Of a stretch of 64,000 nt of DNA, positions 39,382 to 48,352 are shown one piece after another. Within the stretch, counting starts at the first letter, position 1, and each line of letters begins with the position of its first letter. Under the pieces are notes generated by a model. That model was given only the letters and a program-made list of their open reading frames with translations. It was not told where the DNA came from and made no database searches. The stretch is from Prochlorococcus sp. AG-402-K16 (GTDB lineage Bacteria > Cyanobacteriota > Cyanobacteriia > PCC-6307 > Cyanobiaceae). Both the position numbers and the translations under genes were made by a program. Where the stretch lies: positions 1 through 64,000 of the forward strand of contig QCIH01000004.1 in assembly GCA_003216795.1 (NCBI GenBank). The letters run 5' to 3'.

Positions 39382-39681
39382 TTAGTACAATTCTTCCTCA
39401 GCATGAGTTGTAATTGTTACGTCAGATGTTGGATAAGCAACACAAGTGAGCACGAAACCAGCTTCTAGTTGGTCGTCATCCAAGAAACTTTGATCAGACT
39501 GATCAACACTACCTGAAGCAACCTTGCCTGCGCATGTTGAGCAAGCTCCAGCTCTGCATGAATAAGGGAGATCGATACCTTGCTCCTCAGCAGCATCGAG
39601 GATGTATTGATCATCTGGTACTTCAATAGTTGAATTGAGACCTTCACCTTCGTTGATGAGTGTAACTTTGTAAGAAGCCAT
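39382..39681 (-). CDS. petF: Plant-type [2Fe-2S] ferredoxin
   Basis: Soluble electron carrier that accepts electrons from photosystem I. The cluster ligands are in [11 protein letters not shown], with the fourth cysteine in FVLTCVAYP. It has 99 residues and is acidic, as expected. It has a dedicated GC-rich terminator and a 128-base upstream gap. Length and motif fit photosynthetic PetF, although other ferredoxin paralogues cannot be excluded. Confidence 0.94.
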   Translation of the reverse strand: MASYKVTLINEGEGLNSTIEVPDDQYILDAAEEQGIDLPYSCRAGACSTCAGKVASGSVDQSDQSFLDDDQLEAGFVLTCVAYPTSDVTITTHAEEELY

Positions 39682-39809
39682 TTAAATAAAAAATTGTTGG
39701 TAGTTAATACCTATCAAATACATTTTTAACACTGATTGGGTCGATATGTGAGATTTTGAAGTAAAAAATGACACAATAAAATGTATTAATAAGGATTCAT
39801 AAGGTAAAC

Positions 39810-40727
39810 TTATGTATTGGTAAAATTGGCAACTTTTTGTGCCGAAATACATGCCCAATCTTTTCTAATTGATACTTCCAATAATTTCAAGTTATTCATA
39901 TTTAATATTTTTATAATTTCATCTTTTTGGGAATTAAGAATTCCACTAAAAATGACTTCCCCATTGTTTCTCAAGCACTTATAGATATTTGGGATCATTC
40001 CTTTTATTACTTCAGCAAGAATATTGCATAAAACAAAATCAAATTGTTCGAGTTGATTTTTTAAAATTACCTCATTAAAAGATCCCAAATATGTATTTAA
40101 TTTGTTTAAATTACCGAAATTTAGTTGGAAATTAGATTTTGTTGAATTTATAGCTAAATAATCATTATCCACTGCACAAACCTCTTTAGCGCCAAGTAAT
40201 CTTGCGGCGACACTCAAAATCCCGCTACCGCTCCCAATATCTAAAACCTTTTTATCAGAAAATAAAATATTCTCCATTTTTTCCAAGCAAAGATAAGTTG
40301 AAGGATGACTTCCTGTACCAAAAGCTGCTCCAGGATCAATTTTTATGATTTGTTTATCTTTAAATTTTTTATTTAGATTTATCCAACAAGGCAATATTAA
40401 AAAATGATTTCCTACTAATTCAGGAGCCCAATATTTCTTCCAACTTGTTAACCAATCCTCCTCTTTGATAATACTCCATTCAAAAAATTTATTCTTAGGG
40501 GGATTAATGTTTAAAAGTTTGCTAATTATTTTTTCAAAACCACTTCTAGAACTCTCATCCCAATCATCAATTGGAAGCCATATATTAACTTCTTTTTTAT
40601 TTTCATTTTTAATTAAATATTCAAATGAAAAACTCAATATTCCCAGCTCATTTAATTTCCAAATAATAATTTCTTCAGAATCACTTTCTATCAGAAAAGT
40701 TAGTTTATACCAATCTTTAGTTTCCAT
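39810..40727 (-). CDS. prmA: Ribosomal protein L11 methyltransferase
   Basis: Methylates L11. The SAM-binding motif I is [14 protein letters not shown]; the segment [19 protein letters not shown] is diagnostic of PrmA, as is CNILAEV. It has 305 residues. It follows serA by 18 bases on the same strand, so they form a likely operon. Confidence 0.93.
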   Translation of the reverse strand: METKDWYKLTFLIESDSEEIIIWKLNELGILSFSFEYLIKNENKKEVNIWLPIDDWDESSRSGFEKIISKLLNINPPKNKFFEWSIIKEEDWLTSWKKYWAPELVGNHFLILPCWINLNKKFKDKQIIKIDPGAAFGTGSHPSTYLCLEKMENILFSDKKVLDIGSGSGILSVAARLLGAKEVCAVDNDYLAINSTKSNFQLNFGNLNKLNTYLGSFNEVILKNQLEQFDFVLCNILAEVIKGMIPNIYKCLRNNGEVIFSGILNSQKDEIIKILNMNNLKLLEVSIRKDWACISAQKVANFTNT

Positions 40728-40745
40728 TAACTAGTTAAAGCCACT

Positions 40746-42332
40746 TCATAGAGTAACTGGATTAGCGTTGGTAATCCCATCTACTTCAATAATGGTATCA
40801 AGCAACTTATTAGGTATTGGATCATCAATACTTAGAACCATAACAGCTTCCCCTCTAACAATTTTGCGCCCAACTTGCATTGAGGCAATATTTACATTGT
40901 TGCTACCTAATAAAGACCCCAGCTTGCCAATAATGCCTGGCATATCTCTGTGCCTAGTAACCAACATATATCTGCTTGGTGATACATTAACTGGGTATTG
41001 ATCAATACTAATAATTCTTAATTCCCCATCAGCAAAAATGCTTCCCGCTACGCTATGGTCGCCGTTATCTCCATAAGTGGTTAACTGAAGCGAACCACTA
41101 GCAAATTCAGGTCTTGCCTCATCTTTATTCTCGACTACTGAAATACCTCTTGAATCTGCTTCTAGCGAAGCATTCACATAATTAATCCTATCTCCCAAAG
41201 CTTTACTTAGAAGGCCTTTTAGACTAGCTATTATTAATGGCTGAGAAGGATGTTGAACAAATTCACCTTGAAGCTTTACTTCTAGTTTCTGTATCTGCCC
41301 ACCTGAAAGCTGACTTATAAGCAGACCCATGGTTTCAGCTAACTGCAAATGAGGTTTCAGACTATCCATAATATCAGGGCTCAAACCTGGAATATTTACT
41401 GCAGTTCTAGCAGATAAACCAAGCAAGACATCCCTTATTTGTTCCGCAACATCAACAGCTACATTTTCTTGTGCCTCCCGAGTAGATGCTCCTAAGTGGG
41501 GGGTAAGAATAAGATTCTTTTCAACCTTCAAAAGTGGTGAATTAGATTCCAAAGGTTCTTTAGAAAAGACATCTATTGCTGCACCTGCAATCAATGATTG
41601 ATTTAAAGCTTGTGCTAATGCCTCTTCATCAATCAAGCCTCCTCGAGCACAATTAATTAATTTTGCGCTACTTTTCATATTTTTAAGCACCTCCATATTG
41701 ACTAAATTCTCTGTCTCTGGTGTGCGAGGTAAATGCAAAGTTACATAATCGGATTGTTGGAATAAATCTACTAGATCAGAAAGTTTAACTTGGATTTGTT
41801 GAGCTCTTTCAGTTGAAACAAAGGGATCATATCCGCAAACTTCCATTCCTAATGCATTAGCAACTTTTGCTACATGAGCACCAATTTTCCCTAAACCTAC
41901 TACACCTAATTTTTTCTTATAAAGCTCATTTCCAACGAATTTCTTTCTCTCCCATTTACCTAACAAAGTACTAGTATTAGCAATTGGAATATGCCTAGAT
42001 AAGGCCAACATCATAGCTATAGTATGTTCAGCCGCTGCTATTGTGTTACCCCCTGGAGAATTAACAACAAGGACTCCTTTTTGCGTAGCAGCCTTAACAT
42101 CTACATTATCGACTCCAACTCCTGCTCTCCCAATGATTCTCAGTTTACTTGAAGAGTTAATAATTTCTTCGGTCACTTGAGTGCCAGAACGAATCATTAA
42201 AGCATCATAATCTTTAATAATGGAAGCTAACTCAGAGTCTGAGATCCCTATCTTCTGATCAACCTGAGCAACTTGTGAAAGAATATCGATTCCTTTTTGA
42301 TCAATTGGATCTGTAATGAGAACTTTTGTCAT
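40746..42332 (-). CDS. serA: D-3-phosphoglycerate dehydrogenase
   Basis: First step of the phosphorylated serine pathway. The NAD-binding loop LGVVGLGKIGAHVAKV, the catalytic arginine/glutamate segments (NCARGGLIDEEAL) and histidine (LTPHLGAST) are present. The 528-residue form includes the intervening domain (about 320-450) and a C-terminal ACT domain (RHRDMPGIIGKLGSLLG), often an allosteric serine site. Full length for the long type. Confidence 0.96.
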   Translation of the reverse strand: MTKVLITDPIDQKGIDILSQVAQVDQKIGISDSELASIIKDYDALMIRSGTQVTEEIINSSSKLRIIGRAGVGVDNVDVKAATQKGVLVVNSPGGNTIAAAEHTIAMMLALSRHIPIANTSTLLGKWERKKFVGNELYKKKLGVVGLGKIGAHVAKVANALGMEVCGYDPFVSTERAQQIQVKLSDLVDLFQQSDYVTLHLPRTPETENLVNMEVLKNMKSSAKLINCARGGLIDEEALAQALNQSLIAGAAIDVFSKEPLESNSPLLKVEKNLILTPHLGASTREAQENVAVDVAEQIRDVLLGLSARTAVNIPGLSPDIMDSLKPHLQLAETMGLLISQLSGGQIQKLEVKLQGEFVQHPSQPLIIASLKGLLSKALGDRINYVNASLEADSRGISVVENKDEARPEFASGSLQLTTYGDNGDHSVAGSIFADGELRIISIDQYPVNVSPSRYMLVTRHRDMPGIIGKLGSLLGSNNVNIASMQVGRKIVRGEAVMVLSIDDPIPNKLLDTIIEVDGITNANPVTL

Positions 42333-42431
42333 TTAAGATTGGTTCTTTAATCTTTTACTTTAACTTAATCTATAGTGTATGTATCTTATTTTATTAATTT
42401 GAATAACACACAAACATTTGAGGATTGAAAT

Positions 42432-42998
42432 TTGACTAAAAGTATTGTGATATTTGAAGACATTAATAAATGTATCCAGCTATTTGATGTTTTCAACGAA
42501 AAATCAGTAATGCTCTCTGAAGCTATTTTGATCCCACCAATAAGTGAGAAAATATCATCAGACGAAACAAAATTGCTAAATGCGAAAGCAAATATCTTAT
42601 TCAAATCTCAAAATTTTGAAGATATAAGAATCTTAAATCCTAAACTTGATAGGAAGATCAGGCAAAAAGATATGAGTAGATGGCTAATGCCGTTTGGGTT
42701 TATAGCTGGAATAGCTTTTTCTAATATGACAAATTTATCTACCTTCAGCTTTCTTGGTTTAAATAACATCGGGGAATCTCTCATTGGAGGACTTTTAGGA
42801 ATGGGTTCAGGATATTTAGGAAGCATTGTCTCTTCTGCAAGTATCAACATTAATAGAAATAAAGAGTTAAGATCAATCATTAATTTTAATAAAGAGGGTA
42901 AATGGCTTGTTCTACTTGAAAATCAAATTGGAACTGAATTACCTTGGGCTTTGATAAAACAATCAGAAGCAAAAGATATAATTTTTTTAGAAGGCTAA
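42432..42998 (+). CDS. Membrane protein, unknown
   Basis: A 188-residue protein with a soluble N-terminal about 85 residues and two glycine-rich membrane helices (LMPFGFIAGIAFSNMTNL and ESLIGGLLGMGSGYLGSI), then a short soluble tail. The TTG start at 42432 is the first in frame after the serA divergent gap. It abuts the S4 protein gene with no gap, so both are probably on one transcript. The family was not recognised. Confidence 0.7.
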   Translation: MTKSIVIFEDINKCIQLFDVFNEKSVMLSEAILIPPISEKISSDETKLLNAKANILFKSQNFEDIRILNPKLDRKIRQKDMSRWLMPFGFIAGIAFSNMTNLSTFSFLGLNNIGESLIGGLLGMGSGYLGSIVSSASININRNKELRSIINFNKEGKWLVLLENQIGTELPWALIKQSEAKDIIFLEG

Positions 42999-43790
42999 AT
43001 GATTGACTTAAAAGAAATCTTAATAAATTCAAACTACAAAAAAGAAACTGAGGAATTAATAAATATTGCTAACTTAGCTTACAAACACTGGGAAACTTAT
43101 TGGACTGGGTTTAATTCAACTTATGTTTGCGAAGAGATTTTAAAAGATTTTGAAAATTTAAATGATTTCAAATTTTTTATTTATGGAGGATTCTCCTCTT
43201 CTCAAAGATCTAGGATAGCTTGCTTTAGAGGGGATAATATTCCTGAAGAGGATGCGCTAAAAAGTAATTTTCCAGCTCAAGGAATAAAAATTAATGGAAA
43301 TTTTTTATTTGATAATGCTACACAAGACGATTTTAGATCCCTCTTAATTGAAAATGGGGTGAATCAATTAAAAGTTGGAGATATATGGACTATTGGCGAT
43401 AGGGGAGCACAAGGGATAATTGATAATTTAGATATTGAGCATCTAGACGAAAAGATTTTTTACTTGAGAGACGTAAAAGTAAAAATTAATGTAGTAGGTA
43501 TAGATGAATTACAAATACCTTCTGGAAGATCAAAAAAACTTGTCAATACAGTAGAAGCTTCAACAAGATTAGATGCTATAGCTTCAGCGGGCTTTAGGTT
43601 ATCACGAACCAAAATCATTGAAAGGATAGAAAATGGAATGCTCAGATTAAATGGAAGCAAAGTTAATAAACCAACAATTAATCTAAAAATTGGCGACAAA
43701 CTAGAACTTGAAAATAAAGGATTTATTGAAATTTTAAATTTAGAAATAACCAAAAGAGAACGATGGAAAGTTAAATTACTTAGAAAATGA
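42999..43790 (+). CDS. S4-domain RNA-binding protein (photosystem II S4 / YlmH type)
   Basis: A 263-residue protein. The N-terminal two thirds match the YlmH-like domain (YGGFSSSQRSRIACF, WTIGDRGAQGII), and a C-terminal S4 domain follows (STRLDAIASAGFRLSRTKI to RLNGSKVNKPTINL). In cyanobacteria and plants this family is called photosystem II S4 protein; RNA binding is expected, the target is unknown. It immediately follows an unknown membrane protein gene. Confidence 0.87.
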   Translation: MIDLKEILINSNYKKETEELINIANLAYKHWETYWTGFNSTYVCEEILKDFENLNDFKFFIYGGFSSSQRSRIACFRGDNIPEEDALKSNFPAQGIKINGNFLFDNATQDDFRSLLIENGVNQLKVGDIWTIGDRGAQGIIDNLDIEHLDEKIFYLRDVKVKINVVGIDELQIPSGRSKKLVNTVEASTRLDAIASAGFRLSRTKIIERIENGMLRLNGSKVNKPTINLKIGDKLELENKGFIEILNLEITKRERWKVKLLRK

Positions 43791-43839
43791 AACGCAACCT
43801 GCTATTTTCTTATAAGGGGAATAAAAATTTCTTCAATTT

Positions 43840-43911
43840 GGGCGATTAGCTCAGTGGTAGAGCACTACCTCGACACGGTAGTGGCCACTGGTTCGAATCC
43901 AGTATCGCCCA
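43840..43911 (+). tRNA. tRNA-Val (GAC)
   Basis: Cloverleaf with acceptor arms GGGCGAT/ATCGCCC, D-arm GCTC/GAGC, anticodon stem CTACC/GGTAG around loop TCGACAC giving anticodon GAC, and T-arm ACTGG-TTCGAAT-CCAGT. Discriminator A. CCA is not encoded. Confidence 0.97.
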
Positions 43912-43978
43912 TTAAAACTTTTGACAACTTAGGTTAGATCCACAGAAAATAATTTCATTTTTTAGATTATTAAAAAAG

Positions 43979-44596
43979 ATGAAACTTAATCAAATAATTA
44001 ATCTACATAAGGGGCTCACTGCATTTGTAGTGATAGGTCTTATGATTTTTTTTGATAATTTTACGATCGCTCCCTACGTTTATTTAGCTCTGCATGGTAC
44101 TTATGGATTACTTTGGCTTTTAAAAGAAAAGATATTCCCAGATCCTTATTTTAAAGAAAAAATAAATTTTTTAACTTCAGTTACTGGTTTTATTTTCCTT
44201 GGAAGTTACTGGGTAGCTCCCTACATTCTTATCTCATCTGAGAAATCTGTTCCAAATATTGTAATAGCTGCTTCTGTATCTATAAATATAATTGGTGTGT
44301 TTCTACACTTTGCTAGTGATGCCCAAAAATATTTTTCTCTTAAATTAAAAAAAGATCTTATTAAAGAAGGATTTTTCGAAAATATAAGAAATACAAATTA
44401 CTTAGGAGAAATACTAATTTATCTATCATTCGCCATCCTCTCAATGAGTTTCGTTCCATTAGTAATTCTTGCAATATTTTTCTCTATAGTTTTTCTACCA
44501 AGAATGATAAAAAAAGATAAATCGCTCTCAAAATATGCTTCATTCGAAGAATACAAAAAGAAAAGTGGTCTAATATTGCCTAAATTAAATGCCTGA
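43979..44596 (+). CDS. Membrane protein of the isoprenylcysteine methyltransferase / steroid reductase-like group (DUF1295)
   Basis: A 205-residue integral membrane protein with five or six helices. The C-terminal section (NTNYLGEILIYLSFAILSM, ending FLPRMIKKDKSLSKYASFEEYKKKSG) resembles the SAM-binding end of ICMT-like and DUF1295 proteins, in which the last helices contain N-Y-x-GE and a K-Y-x-x-F-x-x-Y pattern. Substrate unknown. The stop overlaps the next gene's ATG region by 8 bases. Confidence 0.75.
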   Translation: MKLNQIINLHKGLTAFVVIGLMIFFDNFTIAPYVYLALHGTYGLLWLLKEKIFPDPYFKEKINFLTSVTGFIFLGSYWVAPYILISSEKSVPNIVIAASVSINIIGVFLHFASDAQKYFSLKLKKDLIKEGFFENIRNTNYLGEILIYLSFAILSMSFVPLVILAIFFSIVFLPRMIKKDKSLSKYASFEEYKKKSGLILPKLNA

Positions 44597-45140
44597 TAAC
44601 AACTTACCCAGTTGGAGGCAAGATTTAAAATCTTCTAGAAAAAAAGAGGGCAAATCACCCTCTAATAGATGGATACAGCTTGCAACAGTCAGCGAAGAAA
44701 ATGAGCCAAGATTAAGAACAGTTGTTTTCAGAGGATGGCATAAAGATAGTTCAATGATAATTTTCACAGATAGAAGAAGTGAAAAAATTGGGCATTTAAA
44801 ATCCAACCCTAATGCAGAAATATTATGGTTCTTTTTGAAAACCAAATCACAATATAGATTTAAAGGGAAAATACGTGAATTAAGTGATAACAAAAATTAT
44901 TGGGATTCATTATCAGAAAAATCAAAATCTTCTTGGTTTTGGGGGTCTCCTGGAGAGAAAATAAACCCAAAAGTCCAATCTACTTATGAAAGATTATCCA
45001 ATCTACCCAAGTCAGAAAATTTTGTGGTTCTAAATTTTGAAATATATTCAGTAGATCTTCTTAAATTAGAACAGCCTGTTCATAAACGATATCTTTGGGA
45101 AAAGGTTAAAAAATGGGAAAAAGTTGAAATTAATCCTTAA
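44589..45140 (+). CDS. Pyridoxamine 5'-phosphate oxidase-related flavoprotein
   Basis: A 183-residue split-barrel flavin-binding protein similar to the Alr4036 group of PPOX-related proteins. Motifs include WIQLATVSEENEPRLRTVVFRGW and IIFTDRRSEKIGHLKSNPNAEILWFF, which bind the FMN phosphate. Whether it makes PLP is doubtful, as the family has diverse flavin or haem roles. Translation is likely coupled to the preceding methyltransferase-like membrane protein. Confidence 0.8.
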   Translation: MPDNNLPSWRQDLKSSRKKEGKSPSNRWIQLATVSEENEPRLRTVVFRGWHKDSSMIIFTDRRSEKIGHLKSNPNAEILWFFLKTKSQYRFKGKIRELSDNKNYWDSLSEKSKSSWFWGSPGEKINPKVQSTYERLSNLPKSENFVVLNFEIYSVDLLKLEQPVHKRYLWEKVKKWEKVEINP

Positions 45141-45214
45141 ATATTTCTAAATTGTATATTTAGGTTGAAATACATATAGTGATCAGTCAGTTTAAAAAAA
45201 GAAGTATTATTTAT

Positions 45215-45388
45215 ATGAATTTCTCAGAAATTCCAGAAAACCCTTTTATTTTTCTATCTTGGGTGACTGCTATAGGGCTTTTTATAAGTCTTTGTGAAGC
45301 AACGATTAAGATAAAACTTGAGAAGAGAAACAGTTATCGAAAAAGGTTAGAACTAATAAATAGTCTTTATCCTAAAAAGTTAGCTTGA
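45215..45388 (+). CDS. Small single-helix membrane protein, unknown
   Basis: A 57-residue protein from the ATG at 45215; an upstream in-frame GTG at 45179 would add 12 residues of basic sequence. One membrane helix (PFIFLSWVTAIGLFISLCEA) is followed by a basic tail ending in ELINSLYPKKLA. The tail resembles that of the small protein at 55926 (KLESLYPTNKK). It overlaps convergent DoxX by 9 bases. Confidence 0.6.
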   Translation: MNFSEIPENPFIFLSWVTAIGLFISLCEATIKIKLEKRNSYRKRLELINSLYPKKLA

Positions 45389-45931
45389 AGTATCTGAGAG
45401 TATGTTTGCTTGCAGAAATTGAAATAAACCACCTTTGCTTGTTTCTTCTTTAACTTCAACTTGCTTGGAAGATTTTGCATTTGTTGAAGATATAATTTCC
45501 TCTTCATCTTCTGATTTCAGAATTCTGATGATGACTTCATCTAAGGAGAAATTACCGGGACCTGTTAGTGCAATTGAAGTTGCTGAAGCGAAATATAGAA
45601 GTAAAAGCTCTAGTAAGAAAATATTAAAACCTGAAGTAACAAGTGCATGATATATGGCGACAGAAATTGTTCCAACAATTGCCAAAGCTCCGAATCTTGT
45701 GGCTAAGCCGATAATTAATAACCAACTACCACCTATTTCTGAGAAAGCCGCTATGTAAGATAAAAATATTGGGAATGGGAGATGTAATGGTCTTACAAAA
45801 GCATCAGCGAAATTTTCAATGTTTGCTAATTTCTCATAACCGTGATGTATAAGAACAGTTCCTGTTATAACTCTAAGAATTAATAAAGCAGTATCTTTGC
45901 TAAACGACTTGGTAAGAATTGTTGAAAGCAC
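45380..45931 (-). CDS. DoxX family membrane protein
   Basis: A 183-residue protein with four helices typical of DoxX/SURF4 proteins (ALLILRVITGTVLIHHGYEKL, the signature start, then GGSWLLIIGLATRFGALAIV). The last 50 residues are a charged soluble tail (KSEDEEEIISSTNAKSSKQVEVKEE) not typical of the core family. DoxX proteins are variously linked to redox balance; function here is not determinable. GTG start. Confidence 0.85.
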   Translation of the reverse strand: MLSTILTKSFSKDTALLILRVITGTVLIHHGYEKLANIENFADAFVRPLHLPFPIFLSYIAAFSEIGGSWLLIIGLATRFGALAIVGTISVAIYHALVTSGFNIFLLELLLLYFASATSIALTGPGNFSLDEVIIRILKSEDEEEIISSTNAKSSKQVEVKEETSKGGLFQFLQANILSDTSS

Positions 45932-46072
45932 TATTAAAAAATTATCCTTAAGTAAAAATAACTAGTCACAGTATCCATCGTGGATTAAAGAGCAAAAGTC
46001 GCACCTAAATAAGTATTTATACTTAGTTACCAAGTGGAGTATTTCTGATTAGGAATTCAACTAAGTTAAAAA

Positions 46073-47221
46073 TTATTTTTTTGAAAAATTTTCTGATATT
46101 CTCTGATTTATTTTTGGAATATTTTCTTTAAATTTAAAAAACCCTCTTTTAGCAAATTTCCAAGCAAATAAATCTTCATCCCTCACAAGATTAAAAATTT
46201 TTTTATGGTGTAAATTTTTAAACTCAGTTATGAAATCATAATTTTCTCCCACTCCAGGATAAATAATGTCTATTTCGTTAGTATTTTTAAAAGTATTTTC
46301 CAATGAATAAGGATCAATCTGTTCAACATTATCAAATTGCTCTAAAAATTCAGAGACCAAATCTTGTTTAAATTTCAATACAGATTCAGACAATTTAATT
46401 TGTCTTTGTTCATTTTTTAAAAGGATAATAAATACTTTTTTATAGCTTGGAAGTAAATTTTTAAGGGTTGCAAGGTGTAGATCATTTTCAAACATAATCA
46501 GATTATCTGATTTAGGATCCATATCATTTTTATAAATCTCATCTTCAAATGGTATTTGATTAGATTCTTCAAGAAAAATTTGTTGATTACTTATTTTTTC
46601 TACATTAAATCTATTATTTGAAAACTTTCTGAGGTTTGATGATGAAAAAAGATATTGTTTTCCCTTCGTTTGCAATCCTCCGACCCATCTCCAGCTAAGG
46701 AGATTAGATGAAGCATCTCCATCAAAAAGATATTTAAAGAAAAACTTTGCTCCCAATTGCCATGGGAGGCCTAAATTAAATATCCAAGTACTCGCAAACC
46801 ACATTCTTGTATGGTTATGCAAATAGTTGTACTGCATTAATTCATGTACCCAAGAATTAAAAAAATCTAATTCTGTATTGCCATTAATTGCACTTTCATA
46901 TAACTCATAATCAAAATCGAGATTGTTTTCTGAAATAAAATTTCTCCAAACTTTAGGTCTATTTTCCATCCACCCTTTCCAGTAAACTCTCCAAAATATT
47001 TCTTCAACAAATTTAGTTGAATTTTTGATTTTGTACTTACTTTTAATATCATGGATCAGATCATATTCCGATAATATTCTATGAGTAATGAAAGGCGATA
47101 ATTTTGAAACTGAACTTTCGTTATTTGGCCCAAAATCAAAATTTCTTAATTTTGCATAATCATTGATTTTGTATTTCGCAAAATTTTCCCAGGTATTTTG
47201 AGCTTTTAATAAAAATGACAT
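46073..47221 (-). CDS. Photolyase/cryptochrome-family protein with FAD domain at the N-terminus
   Basis: A 382-residue protein. Residues about 1-215 match the helical FAD-binding domain of photolyases: SPFITHRILS, FVEEIFWRVYWKGWM, NYLHNHTRMWFASTWI and LLSWRWVGGLQTKGKQYL. Unlike ordinary photolyases, no antenna-binding alpha/beta domain precedes it. Instead about 150 residues follow (NLIMFENDLHLATLKNLLP to GFFKFKENIP) that look like an alpha/beta domain, possibly the usual N-terminal domain placed after the FAD domain. DNA repair or blue-light sensing are both possible. It stands alone, with open gaps on both sides. Confidence 0.75.
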   Translation of the reverse strand: MSFLLKAQNTWENFAKYKINDYAKLRNFDFGPNNESSVSKLSPFITHRILSEYDLIHDIKSKYKIKNSTKFVEEIFWRVYWKGWMENRPKVWRNFISENNLDFDYELYESAINGNTELDFFNSWVHELMQYNYLHNHTRMWFASTWIFNLGLPWQLGAKFFFKYLFDGDASSNLLSWRWVGGLQTKGKQYLFSSSNLRKFSNNRFNVEKISNQQIFLEESNQIPFEDEIYKNDMDPKSDNLIMFENDLHLATLKNLLPSYKKVFIILLKNEQRQIKLSESVLKFKQDLVSEFLEQFDNVEQIDPYSLENTFKNTNEIDIIYPGVGENYDFITEFKNLHHKKIFNLVRDEDLFAWKFAKRGFFKFKENIPKINQRISENFSKK

Positions 47222-47402
47222 TTTCTCATAACTTTAAAAAATTTTTTTTTGTATTGATAGGAATTTCAAAAATTTGCCTAAATTAATCCTTAAAATTTCT
47301 ATTTCACTTTTAAGTAAATATGTTTGATTGAAGTATTTAATTTAAACGCCTTATAAGTACATTTTATACTCTTAAATCGCTCTCTGCGTAGGAGGATATT
47401 TA

Positions 47403-47456
47403 GTGATCAATTACTTTTTAGATCTAATTTTAATTTTCAAATCTTTATTTAAATGA
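47403..47456 (+). CDS. Possible 17-codon leader peptide with perfect ribosome-binding site
   Basis: AGGAGG at 47390-47395 is followed 7 bases later by GTG and a 17-residue hydrophobic frame (INYFLDLILIFKSLF). Such perfect sites are rare here. It lies 40 bases upstream of the ligase-like gene and could be a leader or a microprotein; coding status is unproven. Confidence 0.3.
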   Translation: MINYFLDLILIFKSLFK

Positions 47457-47495
47457 TTTTTTTTAAAAGATTTTTAAATATTTATCAAAATTATT

Positions 47496-48245
47496 ATGAA
47501 TAATTTATTAGTGAGAGATGTTAAGTATTTAGATGAACAATACAGAATAGGTGAAGGCATAATTTCGGATGATGCATTTAAGCAACTTGAAAAGCTCTTT
47601 ATTCCTGTTGATCCAAAGCCTGACTACTTTAATCAAAAAAATAATAAACTTTTGCCAAAATTAGCCAAAGAAAACTATAAAGAATTTTTGGAAAGTTTAT
47701 TAACAAAAACAAGATTAAGCATTCAACCAAAAATTGATGGCTGTGCTGTTGCAATTAGATATATTGATGGCAAGTTTAATAAAGCTATTACAAAAAAAGG
47801 ATTTGATGTCTCAAGCAAAATTAAACAAATTAAAAATGTCCCCGATTGTATTCCTATCAAACGAGATTTTCAAATTAGAGGTGAACTATACGCTACAAAC
47901 CAAGTTGCCGGCATTTCCCAAAGAATTACAAGAAAATACCTCAATGATAAGAAAGGGATTGGAGAAAGTCTCCGCTTTTGCTGTTTCCAAATACTTAATG
48001 GAAGACTTAATCAATACGAAACCCTTAACTATCTTAAAAAATGTGGCTTCAGCACCCCTGACAGTTACTTCACAAATCATACAAGCGAAATCCAAATATA
48101 TATAAAAAATTGGTTAGAGAAGAAAATATTTTCGAAATATCCAACTAATGGAATAGTTATAAAAATAAATAGTAGGAAATTACAGTTACTTAGAGAAAAA
48201 AGTTTATCTCAAAATAACGAATGGCAATATGCAATTGAAAAATAA
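47496..48245 (+). CDS. Stand-alone NAD-dependent DNA ligase adenylation-like domain
   Basis: A 249-residue protein resembling only the N-terminal part of LigA. A short Ia-like helix pair (YLDEQYRIGEGIISDDAFKQL) precedes nucleotidyltransferase motif I with the AMP-accepting lysine (QPKIDGCA), motif III (IRGELYA), motif IV (TNGIVIKIN) and a motif V-like WQYAIEK. The OB, zinc-finger, helix-hairpin-helix and BRCT domains of LigA (about 650 residues) are absent. It ends cleanly at a stop, so it looks like a real short protein and not a damaged ligase. A true LigA must lie elsewhere. Could adenylate nucleic acid or another target. Confidence 0.8.
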   Translation: MNNLLVRDVKYLDEQYRIGEGIISDDAFKQLEKLFIPVDPKPDYFNQKNNKLLPKLAKENYKEFLESLLTKTRLSIQPKIDGCAVAIRYIDGKFNKAITKKGFDVSSKIKQIKNVPDCIPIKRDFQIRGELYATNQVAGISQRITRKYLNDKKGIGESLRFCCFQILNGRLNQYETLNYLKKCGFSTPDSYFTNHTSEIQIYIKNWLEKKIFSKYPTNGIVIKINSRKLQLLREKSLSQNNEWQYAIEK

Positions 48246-48352
48246 TATTAAATAGTACCTTCAATAAGAGCTCACGATACTGACTTCCAGTATTTACAGT
48301 GGAGAGGTAATTAAATTTTGGTAAATTCCAAAGCAATTTGCAGGATTACTAA

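Noticed and set aside
47496-48245. Ligase-like gene as a truncated ligA pseudogene
   Set aside because: The frame is intact, starts and stops cleanly and keeps all adenylation motifs; no OB-fold remnant was seen in the 107 bases that follow.
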